Positions 1-7,095 of a stretch of DNA of 32,425 nucleotides are shown here, piece after piece. The stretch is from Fibrobacter sp. (GTDB lineage: Bacteria; Fibrobacterota; Fibrobacteria; Fibrobacterales; Fibrobacteraceae), in NCBI RefSeq assembly GCF_017545445.1, contig NZ_JAFWOM010000129.1, forward strand, positions 1 through 32,425. The letters run 5' to 3'. The notes beneath the pieces were generated by a model, which saw only the letters and a program-made list of their open reading frames with translations, did not search any database and was not told where the DNA came from. Made by a program: the position numbers and the translations under genes. Positions within the stretch are counted from its first letter, which is position 1. The number at the start of each line of letters is the position of its first letter.

Positions 1-540
1 GGTCCGTGGCTCAACTACCGCGGTCACCTCGAAAACATTTCGAACAACATGCTCATCGGCGCCGTGAACGCCTTCAACGGCGAAACGAACAAGGTCCTCT
101 GCCAGTGCGGTGAATACAAGGAAGTCCCGGAACTCGCCAAGATTTACAAGGCCAAGGGCACGGGCTCCATCGTCATCGGTGACGAAAACTACGGCGAAGG
201 CTCCAGCCGCGAACACGCCGCCATGGAACCGCGCTTCCTCGGCGTGAAGGCCGTAATCGTGAAGAGCTTCGCCCGCATTCACGAGACGAACCTCAAGAAG
301 CAGGGCATGCTCGCCCTCACCTTCAAGAACGCAGCCGACTACGACAAAATCCAGGAACAGGACGTATTCGACATCGTCGGTCTCACCAAGTTCGCTCCGG
401 GTTCCGAGTTCACGCTCGTCGCCCACCACAAGGACGGCTCTGTCGATAACATCGCCCTCAGCCACACCTACAACGAACAGCAGTGGGCATGGTTCAAGGC
501 GGGTTCCGCCCTCAACTTGATCCGCGCGAACAACAAGTAA
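1..540 (+). CDS. acn: Aconitate hydratase, C-terminal part (5' end outside window)
   Basis: TCA-cycle enzyme interconverting citrate and isocitrate in the cytoplasm. The frame is open from base 1, so the ATG at 49 is internal. What is visible is the C-terminal swivel domain: [10 protein letters not shown] near the left edge, then [19 protein letters not shown] (residues 59-77 of the visible 179), the substrate-binding Gly-Ser-Ser-Arg loop of aconitases. The 4Fe-4S cysteines lie in the missing upstream part. The wording of the motifs fits the mitochondrial/Bacteroidota-type aconitase rather than AcnB, which has a different domain order. The stop codon is followed 38 nt later by a strong terminator, so this is the last gene of its transcript. 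Family assignment is firm; the subtype is inference. Confidence 0.95.
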   Translation, partial: GPWLNYRGHLENISNNMLIGAVNAFNGETNKVLCQCGEYKEVPELAKIYKAKGTGSIVIGDENYGEGSSREHAAMEPRFLGVKAVIVKSFARIHETNLKKQGMLALTFKNAADYDKIQEQDVFDIVGLTKFAPGSEFTLVAHHKDGSVDNIALSHTYNEQQWAWFKAGSALNLIRANNK

Positions 541-577
541 GCGATCCGACACATAGACAATTAAAAACAAATTAAAA

Positions 578-608
578 AGCCCTCACGTACGTGGGGGCTA
601 TTTTTTTT
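578..608 (+). terminator. Rho-independent terminator of the aconitase gene
   Basis: AGCCCTCACG pairs with CGTGGGGGCT (one T-G wobble) and is followed directly by A and eight T residues. Confidence 0.9.
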
Positions 609-684
609 CATTCTCCCGATATTCTTATATTCTCTTTTTGTATTTTGTGGTTAGGAATCATCAATTTATTCGCAGAGTATTGGA

Positions 685-1572
685 ATGAAAATAAACTTGT
701 TGTTTTTCGTGCTGGTTTGCATTGCGTTCTTGTTTTCGTGCGCAAACCCCAAAGTCAATGCACCGAGCATTGAGAAGAAAAACATCATCAGCCAAACAAA
801 CGTCACTGACACAACGAATGAGAATTCGGCTATTCAAACAGACAGCTCGACAAGTGCACTCGAAATCATTAACAGTTCTCTAAATAATACATTCCTCGAC
901 AAATCAAAACACACGCCTTTAACGCTATATCGAGTTCTTAATTACAAAGGGGATACGACCCTCTGGAAATCATGCCATATTGAAGATTCAACATTTTCTT
1001 GCAATAACACCCACGAAACACCTAGTTGCGGAACCTTTTCTTCAAGATTTTCTCTTCCAGTTTTAGATCGAATTGAAATTTATGATACAACTTTTATAAA
1101 CTTGAATTTTGGGAAGGACGCCATCACCAATTACATTCCTATGGCTCGCATTCCTGAATTTGATCGCGATTCCGTAGCAAATTTATTTTCATCGTTACCA
1201 GGAGAACCTTGTACTCATATTCTATTTTATTCATCAAATTACAGTTTAGAACCTATTGGACTTCCCGATAATTTTATGTTGAAACCTGTTTATAATTTCG
1301 AGGATTACTATTCCACACACAAAAAAACAGACGACACCGGCAATGAGGTATGTTATTTTAATCAAGATTATAGGACAGTGACATCTTTCGGATATATTGA
1401 TGATTGTAGTGTCTATTATGAATCGTTACCAGAGAGGAAAGAATATTTCACATATCAATTTCTCAACATTTCGCTTCGATCTTACAAAGGTTCAACCCTC
1501 ACGTGGAAACTTGTCTATAGAGATCAATATAATCGCGGCGACACGCTCGATATAACGACAAAGTTTGAATGA
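685..1572 (+). CDS. Fibrobacter-type lipoprotein, paralogue family copy 1
   Basis: Function unknown. The 295-residue product starts with a lipoprotein signal: hydrophobic residues 4-17 and lipobox FLFSC with Cys19 as the predicted acylated residue, so it should be anchored in an envelope membrane. A Ser/Thr/Asn-rich linker (about 25-75) precedes a domain beginning LYRVLNYKGDTT and ending [20 protein letters not shown]. Both motifs recur in the neighbour at 2218-3186 (paired segments LNFGKDAI/LNFGKNAL, EPIGLP/EAIGLP), so the two are tandem duplicates; two more partial copies lie at 1618 and 3637. Several paired cysteines suggest an extracytoplasmic fold. The gene is markedly A+T-rich compared with the aconitase and GH2 genes. 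The start is chosen because the signal peptide begins there; the upstream TTGGA is a weak RBS shared with copy 3. Confidence 0.85.
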   Translation: MKINLLFFVLVCIAFLFSCANPKVNAPSIEKKNIISQTNVTDTTNENSAIQTDSSTSALEIINSSLNNTFLDKSKHTPLTLYRVLNYKGDTTLWKSCHIEDSTFSCNNTHETPSCGTFSSRFSLPVLDRIEIYDTTFINLNFGKDAITNYIPMARIPEFDRDSVANLFSSLPGEPCTHILFYSSNYSLEPIGLPDNFMLKPVYNFEDYYSTHKKTDDTGNEVCYFNQDYRTVTSFGYIDDCSVYYESLPERKEYFTYQFLNISLRSYKGSTLTWKLVYRDQYNRGDTLDITTKFE

Positions 1573-1617
1573 AACATCTACCAAATCAGTAAACCAAGAC
1601 CTAAAAAAAAACTGTAA

Positions 1618-2148
1618 AAAAACAGTCTTGACCCCATAGGACTCCCCGATTTTCTAACATGGACGAGCGACTACCCCACGGCTCGAATTGAGCCGACCCC
1701 AAAATTCGTACAAACCCAAAACGACACAAGAATTGATACAGAAAACAAATGTATCACAAAGCCTAGAAAAGACGCATATAGGGAATACAGATGTTATAGG
1801 TTTGAACAAATTCCTGAAAAACTGCAAACTTACGACTACCAAATTTTCAACAATTCTTTAAAAACAAACAAAGGCGCAATATTTACGTGGAAACTTGTAT
1901 ATAAAGATCAATATAATCGCGGCGATACGCTCGATATAACGACAAAAATTGATTCTTATGAGTCACACGACAAATCCATAACCAAATGCTATAGCGCCAT
2001 TTCCAACGAAAAAGGCTATGGGAACTATTGTAAATTCGATAAAGAAATATCCCCTGAAGCAAAAAAGTACAAAAATCCAAGATGCATGATTCACAAAAAG
2101 ACAGGGACATGTTTTTGCGATGAAGGCCCAATTTTGGAGCTCATATAA
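1618..2148 (+). pseudogene. Headless remnant of the lipoprotein family (copy 2)
   Basis: An open frame of 176 codons runs from just after a stop at 1615 to TAA at 2146-2148 with no plausible start codon or signal peptide. From 1627 it reads LDPIGLPDF, matching LEPIGLPDN of copy 1, and later [20 protein letters not shown], the family's C-terminal signature. It then continues about 55 residues beyond the end of copy 1 with a cysteine-containing tail. This is the C-terminal half of a third family member whose first half has been deleted. The unbroken frame suggests the loss is recent, or that the piece is a donor cassette for recombination with its neighbours. Confidence 0.8.
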
Positions 2149-2217
2149 ATTTCGTATTGGCAATTGACATCGTTTTTTTGTAATTTGTATGTCGAGAGTT
2201 TTGCGATGGAAATTGGA

Positions 2218-3186
2218 ATGAGTAAATTACGCAAAAAATGGATTATTGGGCTCGGCCTTGGGGTAATTGCACTCGGACTTGTCGTGTGTAGCATAGCTAT
2301 TTGGATAAAAAGCTCCGCATTACCAGATGATATTCAAGTAGAACGGAAATTGACTGTTGAAGATAGTATTTTCTTGAATTTAGAAAAAAAAGCAAAACAA
2401 ACATCCAATAAAATAATTGATAGTACGTTTCACATAAAAGTAGATCTTTATCGCGTTTTAAACTATAAAGGGGATACAACGATTTGGCGGACTAGTGATT
2501 GCAAAATTAAGAAAAAATCGTTTGAATGTTATCATAAAGAATGCTGGGGAATCGGTTGTTCACGCTATCGCCTTAGAACTAGAGATTGGATGACAAAAAT
2601 TCATTACAAAGACACGGTTTACGACACTACCTATCAAAATCTAAACTTTGGAAAAAATGCACTGGTTCACTACACACCAATTGCTAAGGTTCCTAAATTT
2701 AATAGAAAAGCCGTAGCAAAAGCTCTTTCCAAACTTTCCGGTAAGCCGTGCTATCAAATTTTCGAATTGAGGTCCAACTACAAGCTTGAAGCTATTGGCC
2801 TTCCAGGTTTTTCATGGAAAAATAAAAATGACTATAATTGGGAGCTCGAAGCTTATGTAAAATCAGATGAAAAAACAAACGAATCAAAATGTGAAGTCAG
2901 GGCACCACTTGTTCTATATCATCCCGATGCAAATGCATATAGGTATATTTCATGGTCATTACCCGAAAAAATCCAAAATTATACTTACGAATTATTTAAT
3001 GAGTCCATGAACAGCTATAGAGATACGACTATCAATTGGAAACTCGTCTATAAGGACCAATACGGTCGCGGAGACACGCTCAATATAACGACAAAGTTCA
3101 AAGTTGATGATTCTGATGACGAATATACTTGGCTAAGACGAAAAAAAAGATGTTACGACACTTTAGATTCTGAACGTTGCAAATAG
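2218..3186 (+). CDS. Membrane-anchored protein, paralogue family copy 3
   Basis: Function unknown; 322 residues. An N-terminal hydrophobic segment (about 8-30, after KLRKK) looks like an uncleaved membrane anchor or signal, in place of the lipobox of copy 1. The body repeats the family: LYRVLNYKGDTT, NLNFGKNALVHYTPIAKVP, YKLEAIGLPG and [20 protein letters not shown], followed by a charged cysteine-containing tail of about 30 residues similar in position to that of the 1618-2148 remnant. ATG 2218 is preferred over 2164 or 2206 because the preceding AATTGGA mirrors the TATTGGA before the copy-1 start and the anchor then lies at the N-terminus. A+T-rich like copy 1. Confidence 0.8.
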   Translation: MSKLRKKWIIGLGLGVIALGLVVCSIAIWIKSSALPDDIQVERKLTVEDSIFLNLEKKAKQTSNKIIDSTFHIKVDLYRVLNYKGDTTIWRTSDCKIKKKSFECYHKECWGIGCSRYRLRTRDWMTKIHYKDTVYDTTYQNLNFGKNALVHYTPIAKVPKFNRKAVAKALSKLSGKPCYQIFELRSNYKLEAIGLPGFSWKNKNDYNWELEAYVKSDEKTNESKCEVRAPLVLYHPDANAYRYISWSLPEKIQNYTYELFNESMNSYRDTTINWKLVYKDQYGRGDTLNITTKFKVDDSDDEYTWLRRKKRCYDTLDSERCK

Positions 3187-3252
3187 ATTCCCGCCTTACT
3201 TCGAGAACCTTCCCCACTGCGTGGGTCAGAATAACGTTTTACAAACAAAACA

Positions 3253-3276
3253 CCCTTGCGACTTTCATCGCAAGGG
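3253..3276 (-). terminator. Hairpin, probably terminator of the lost pckG gene
   Basis: Perfect 9-bp stem CCCTTGCGA/TCGCAAGGG with a 6-nt loop. The U-rich tail (TGTTTTGTTTG) is on the minus strand, pointing away from the PEP carboxykinase fragment at 3393-3642, so it may be that gene's original terminator. It could also stop plus-strand transcripts from copy 3. Confidence 0.6.
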
Positions 3277-3317
3277 CATTTAAGTTCGCAACTCTAGGCC
3301 GCTTTGAACATTAAGCG

Positions 3318-3377
3318 TTGCGCTCTGACGAGCGCAAGCCTATCGGCTCGGGAATGGGAACAAACGAGTTTGTACCC
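3318..3377. repeat. Two adjacent perfect hairpins in the decayed gap
   Basis: TTGCGCTC/GAGCGCAA (3318-3337, 4-nt loop) and ACAAAC/GTTTGT inside GGG/CCC (3356-3377, 2-nt loop). They lie between the terminator-like hairpin and the pckG fragment. No coding capacity is visible; the role is unknown. Confidence 0.5.
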
Positions 3378-3392
3378 GCTTCACTCGCCTTA

Positions 3393-3642
3393 TTAGGCTT
3401 TATTGAGGCGGTCCTGGATCATGTCGATGATTTCGGAGAGTTCCTTCAGTATTGATGGCGCCGTCCTTCGGCATGTAACCGATCGGAGTTTCCTTGGCGT
3501 TATCGACACCGTTGCAGCGGTCGAAGATCCATGCGAGCACGCGGCTGTTGTCGCCGTAACCCGGCCACATGAAGCCACCCGGGAGCTTTTCGTTGTTGGC
3601 ATCCTTGCGGAACCAGTTCACGTAGAAGATCTTCGGAAGCTT
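3393..3642 (-). pseudogene. pckG: Fragment of GTP-type phosphoenolpyruvate carboxykinase (C-terminus)
   Basis: Minus-strand translation from 3642 reads [14 protein letters not shown], then [20 protein letters not shown] and [16 protein letters not shown]. These are the conserved C-terminal motifs of GTP-dependent PEP carboxykinase (FxVNWFRxD; WPGxGxNxRVLxWI; TPIG). After INTEG the frame shifts and the remaining text [17 protein letters not shown] ends in a stop at 3393, so about 20-60 residues usually found here are missing and the frame is broken. Everything upstream of KLPK (roughly four fifths of a normal enzyme of about 600 residues) is absent. The piece abuts a lipoprotein-family tail at an AAGCTT hexamer. 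It cannot make an active enzyme; an intact copy is presumably elsewhere in the genome. Confidence 0.85.
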
Positions 3643-3702
3643 GTCTATAAAGATCAATATGGACGCGGCGACACGCTTGATATTACAACAAAATTTGAAT
3701 AA
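3637..3702 (+). pseudogene. 66-bp tail of the lipoprotein family (copy 4)
   Basis: Reads [20 protein letters not shown] plus a final Glu and stop, nearly identical to the ends of copies 1 and 3. Nothing else of the gene remains: upstream sequence is the antisense pckG fragment. The long plus-strand frame from 3403 is therefore a chimera without biological meaning. Confidence 0.8.
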
Positions 3703-3797
3703 ACATAGGTTCACCGAATCAGCGACCGGCACATAAAACATTAATGGTTTTGCAAGGTTTCAATGGCTGTAAAATGACTTTTTAAGCAATTTCCCAA

Positions 3798-3830
3798 TCC
3801 CTAACACCTAATTCCTAACCCCTAATTTTC
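3798..3830 (+). repeat. CCTAA-rich degenerate tract upstream of the GH2 gene
   Basis: Four imperfect CCTAA(C/T) units in about 32 bp, on the coding strand and just upstream of the start region. Similar tracts precede hisI (9556-9580) and prfC (minus strand, 19500-19533). Confidence 0.6.
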
Positions 3831-3866
3831 TATCTTTCCTCAAGAATTTTATAAAGGATTCTCCGA

Positions 3867-6698
3867 ATGAGCAAAATTATTAGCCTTGATGGCGACTGGC
3901 AGATGATCTGGGACACTGAAGATACCGGCATCTCCAATCGTTGGTATGCAACGTATCCTGAAAAAACACAAACTGTTAGCGTGCCCCACATCTGGGAAAG
4001 AGCTTTTGACAAGCTTTTGATGGCCCAGGACTGCGCGTTCTACTTTAAGAGATTTACAATTGACGACGAAAAGCAAGTCACTAAGCGTATTTTCCTCCGT
4101 TTTGAAAAGATTGCAACGCATGCCACTATTTGGCTTAACGGTAAACTCCTTGGCGACCACTTCGGCGCCTACACGTCCTTTGTCGTAGAAACGCAAAAGG
4201 CAATCAAGCTCGGCGAAGAAAACATCCTCTGCATCCGCGTCGCAAACATGGGTGCAACGAACAGCCGCATTGACTTTGGCCGCGAAAGCAAGGAAGGCGC
4301 AAACGACCGCTACGCCCACCCGGGCGAAATGCCTGTCGGCCTCCCCTGGTCGCAGTATCCGTATGGCGGTATCTGCGGTCACGTCGATTTGATTCTTGGC
4401 AACGCCGCGTTTATCTCGGACATTCACGTCGAACCGGACATGGACCAAGAACGAGTTTCAGTCGAAGCGTTCTTCAACAACCCGCGCGGTTACCAGTCCC
4501 GTCTCCGCATCCTCATGAAGAACCCCAACGGCGACGTGTTTGAATACTTCAAGGATATCAAGCTCGAAAAGGAAAACGCCACGCAGAAATTTTTGCTTGG
4601 CATCAAGGACTGGAAGAAGGACAAGTGCGTCTGGAGTCCGGAACATCCGAACTTGTTCGCGATTGAAATGCAGCTTGAAATCAAGGGTGCCAAGGGCAAG
4701 GCTCCTGAATACACCTTCCCTGTCGTTAAAACATTCGGTTTCCGCAAGTTCGACTGCCTCAAGGGCGACTACTACGTCAACGACGCCATCGTAAAACTGA
4801 TGGGCGTGAGCTACAACCAGCAGTGGAGCGAAGGCGGCCTCTGGACAGACCAGAACCCGGCTCTTGAAAAAGACCTGAACGCAGTCAAGACGGCAGGCTT
4901 CAATGTCATCCGCTCTTGCGGGGCGCCGCTCAGCAGAACGGCTCTCGACATCTGCGATAGAATCGGTTTGTTCGTTTTCCAAGAATTCCCGATCCACACG
5001 ATGCGTTCTACCGCACAGGGTCTCGAAATCACAAAGAAACTCATCAACGATATGGTGCGTGACCAGCACAACCATCCGTGTATCGCCGCATGGATTCTCG
5101 GTTCCGAAAACGGAACGTTCATGCTCCAGAACGGAAACAAGCTTTTGAACGCCATTAGCCCGATCGACACTTGCCGCCCGGCGATTAGCAATTTCAACAG
5201 CATTTATCTCGACAACGAGGCAAACTTCCACAAGGACACGGGCAAGATTATCCCGGTTTCGATCGACCGCATTTCGCAGTACGCAACGATGCGCGTGAAC
5301 CCGCGTGAAAACCCAAGTGCGGCCTACACGCACTACCTCGCCCACATGTTCGACAAGGAAGACTTGGAACTCATGGTACCGGATTCGGGCCTTGGCGACA
5401 GCCACTTCCAAGACGAAGAAGAACCGATTTTGAACGATATCGAAAACAAAGTTCTCGTCACGCTCAAGAACAATACGCTTTTCCCGAAGCATGCGACCAC
5501 CATTGCCGGTCCTCGCAGCATCAAGAGCCAGAAATCCATCAAGAACGAGTTCAAGTCCGTGGAAACGTTCGTTGAGGACAGCAAGCTTTCGATTTGGCCG
5601 AACTTCGAATCGTTCAACGCCGATGTCTATCGCATCGCGCTCAAGAGCAAGTACGACCAGATTACCGCATTCCAGAGCAACCCGCAGATTGCAGGATTCT
5701 TCCTCGACCAGTGGGCAGACAACGGCACGGACTTTAGCGGCATCATGGACGAAAACAGAAAGTCCAAGGGCTTGCAGAATTTCGCCCGCCAAATCACGGC
5801 TCCAAGCCGCGTGCTCATCAGCGAACTTGAACATGTCGTCGCTCCGCAAAGCGAAGTCAGTTTCCAGCTCACGCTTTTGAACAACAGCCGTTTGGAAGAT
5901 GTGGAAATCGAGGTTTCGCTCCTCGATGCTAAGGACAAAGTTCTCAATACGCAGAAGGTTTTGCCCGAAGAACCCGCCGAAAAGAAAACGCTTACGCAGC
6001 TTGGCATTTGCACGTTGATGGCACCGCGCAGCACGGGCATGTACAAAATCAAGCTCACGCTCAAGGACAACGGCAAGGAAATCCACTCCAGCTTTGAAGA
6101 TTTGATTGTCATCGAGCAGACGGACGTGAAGGATGCCATGAGCAAGGTTTGCTTCTTGGACAACTACGACGAATCGAGCGATGCCCTCGCCGCACTGGAC
6201 GGTTCTGAACAAATTATTTTCACAGCAAACTTGAGTTCTTGGCCGGATGAAATTTTGGACAAGATTATCGACGTTACGAAGAACGGCGGCAAGACGCTGT
6301 TGCTCTCAGACATGACGACTGAAGATATCGACCTCTTGAACCAGAGCCATCACTTTGAACATAACATCGAAGCACACTGGACGACTGGAGCAAACGAATT
6401 CAGCTTGCACTACTTGCCGAAGGATTCCCCGCTCATGAAGGTGTTCGGTGGCAATGGCGTGCTCGACCACAACTCTGCTTCGGCAATGCCAGGCATTTCG
6501 TTGAACGAACTCGACGGAGCGAAGGTCTATGCTCGTTCTGTGTCGCTCAAGGACGGCGAAATCAAGACGGGCGTGGATTTGCAGCTTGTGCCGTTCGGCA
6601 ATGGCCAGATTATGTTCAACCAGTTCAGCGTGATTGAAGGTTTGGAAACGAACGCATTGTCTGACGCACTGTTCACGGCAATCGTGAACTTGCTGTAA
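3867..6698 (+). CDS. Glycoside hydrolase family 2-like protein, cytoplasmic
   Basis: Probable relative of beta-galactosidase/beta-glucuronidase acting on imported oligosaccharides; 943 residues, no signal peptide. The order is that of GH2: N-terminal sugar-binding beta-sandwich (about 1-175; LDGDWQMIWD, VPHIWE, IWLNGKLLGDHFGAYTSF), an Ig-like domain (about 180-295), then a TIM barrel from FGFRKFD (about 290) with NVIRSCGAPLS and HNHPCIAAWILGSENG. The acid/base is likely Glu414, but the residue before it is Ser where GH2 enzymes have Asn. In the expected nucleophile region (about 500-512, PDSGLGD) I see no obvious Glu. The barrel closes near NPQIAGFFLDQWAD. A further Ig-like domain and a Rossmann-like C-terminal part (about 755-943) follow. 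RBS AAAGGA lies 8 nt before ATG 3867. Monocistronic, with its own terminator. The substrate cannot be told from sequence. Confidence 0.85.
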   Translation: MSKIISLDGDWQMIWDTEDTGISNRWYATYPEKTQTVSVPHIWERAFDKLLMAQDCAFYFKRFTIDDEKQVTKRIFLRFEKIATHATIWLNGKLLGDHFGAYTSFVVETQKAIKLGEENILCIRVANMGATNSRIDFGRESKEGANDRYAHPGEMPVGLPWSQYPYGGICGHVDLILGNAAFISDIHVEPDMDQERVSVEAFFNNPRGYQSRLRILMKNPNGDVFEYFKDIKLEKENATQKFLLGIKDWKKDKCVWSPEHPNLFAIEMQLEIKGAKGKAPEYTFPVVKTFGFRKFDCLKGDYYVNDAIVKLMGVSYNQQWSEGGLWTDQNPALEKDLNAVKTAGFNVIRSCGAPLSRTALDICDRIGLFVFQEFPIHTMRSTAQGLEITKKLINDMVRDQHNHPCIAAWILGSENGTFMLQNGNKLLNAISPIDTCRPAISNFNSIYLDNEANFHKDTGKIIPVSIDRISQYATMRVNPRENPSAAYTHYLAHMFDKEDLELMVPDSGLGDSHFQDEEEPILNDIENKVLVTLKNNTLFPKHATTIAGPRSIKSQKSIKNEFKSVETFVEDSKLSIWPNFESFNADVYRIALKSKYDQITAFQSNPQIAGFFLDQWADNGTDFSGIMDENRKSKGLQNFARQITAPSRVLISELEHVVAPQSEVSFQLTLLNNSRLEDVEIEVSLLDAKDKVLNTQKVLPEEPAEKKTLTQLGICTLMAPRSTGMYKIKLTLKDNGKEIHSSFEDLIVIEQTDVKDAMSKVCFLDNYDESSDALAALDGSEQIIFTANLSSWPDEILDKIIDVTKNGGKTLLLSDMTTEDIDLLNQSHHFEHNIEAHWTTGANEFSLHYLPKDSPLMKVFGGNGVLDHNSASAMPGISLNELDGAKVYARSVSLKDGEIKTGVDLQLVPFGNGQIMFNQFSVIEGLETNALSDALFTAIVNLL

Positions 6699-6724
6699 GT
6701 GGTTCGGTTTTATCGCTAAACAAG

Positions 6725-6751
6725 AGTCCCGCCGCAAAGCGGGACTTTTTT
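6725..6751 (+). terminator. Rho-independent terminator of the GH2 gene
   Basis: AGTCCCGC/GCGGGACT with a 6-nt loop, followed by a run of T; 26 nt after the stop codon. Confidence 0.9.
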
Positions 6752-6778
6752 GCATTAGGTCATGTAATGCAAGAAGGC

Positions 6779-7062
6779 GATCCCGGCACAGGGCTGGGAT
6801 GACAACATGGCAGGCATAGCAAAGCCCGCAAAACGTCATCCTGAACGGCGAAAGCCGTGAAGGATCAAATGCCGTATCTGCGATTGTAGCCGAAGCCGTC
6901 ATCCTGAACGACAGTGAAGGATCCAGTGAACTCTTGTAAAACGTAGGCGGAATGTGACTGGATCCTTCCGCCGTTAGCGTCAGGATGACGATGATAAGTG
7001 TAATGCGTGGACCCTATCGGTCTTGCACTCCCTCCAGGGTGACAGAAAGCGATAGGATCCAG
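6779..7062. repeat. Cluster of five palindromic dispersed repeats before proA
   Basis: The 397-bp gap between the GH2 gene and proA holds no gene but five units. 6779-6803 pairs ATCCC with GGGAT around an inner stem. 6835-6866 (ATCCTGAACGGC...GCCGTGAAGGAT) and 6898-6928 are direct copies. 6958-6989 is an inverted copy facing 6898-6928. At 7013-7062 CCTATCG pairs with CGATAGG, followed by ATCCAGTG. Most units share the frame GTCATCCTGA...GAAGGATC(CAGTG), in which a tandem GA/GA mismatch separates the outer and inner stems. Confidence 0.8.
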
Positions 7063-7082
7063 TGCGGCACATTTTAAATTTA

Positions 7083-7090
7083 TATATTTG
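7083..7090 (+). promoter_or_regulatory. TAnnTTTG promoter box of proA
   Basis: TATATTTG is an exact match to the Bacteroidota-type -7 consensus and ends 5 nt before the proA ATG. No Shine-Dalgarno sequence fits in between, so a leaderless mRNA starting at or near the ATG is likely. Confidence 0.6.
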
Positions 7091-7095
7091 CTTTT

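Noticed and set aside
3403..3702. A 99-residue plus-strand frame ending in the lipoprotein signature
   Set aside because: Its first two thirds are antisense PEP carboxykinase; it is a chimera created by recombination, with no RBS.
4458..6212. A 584-codon minus-strand open frame opposite the GH2 gene
   Set aside because: Shadow frame; no domain, and the plus-strand reading has recognisable GH2 motifs, an RBS and a terminator.
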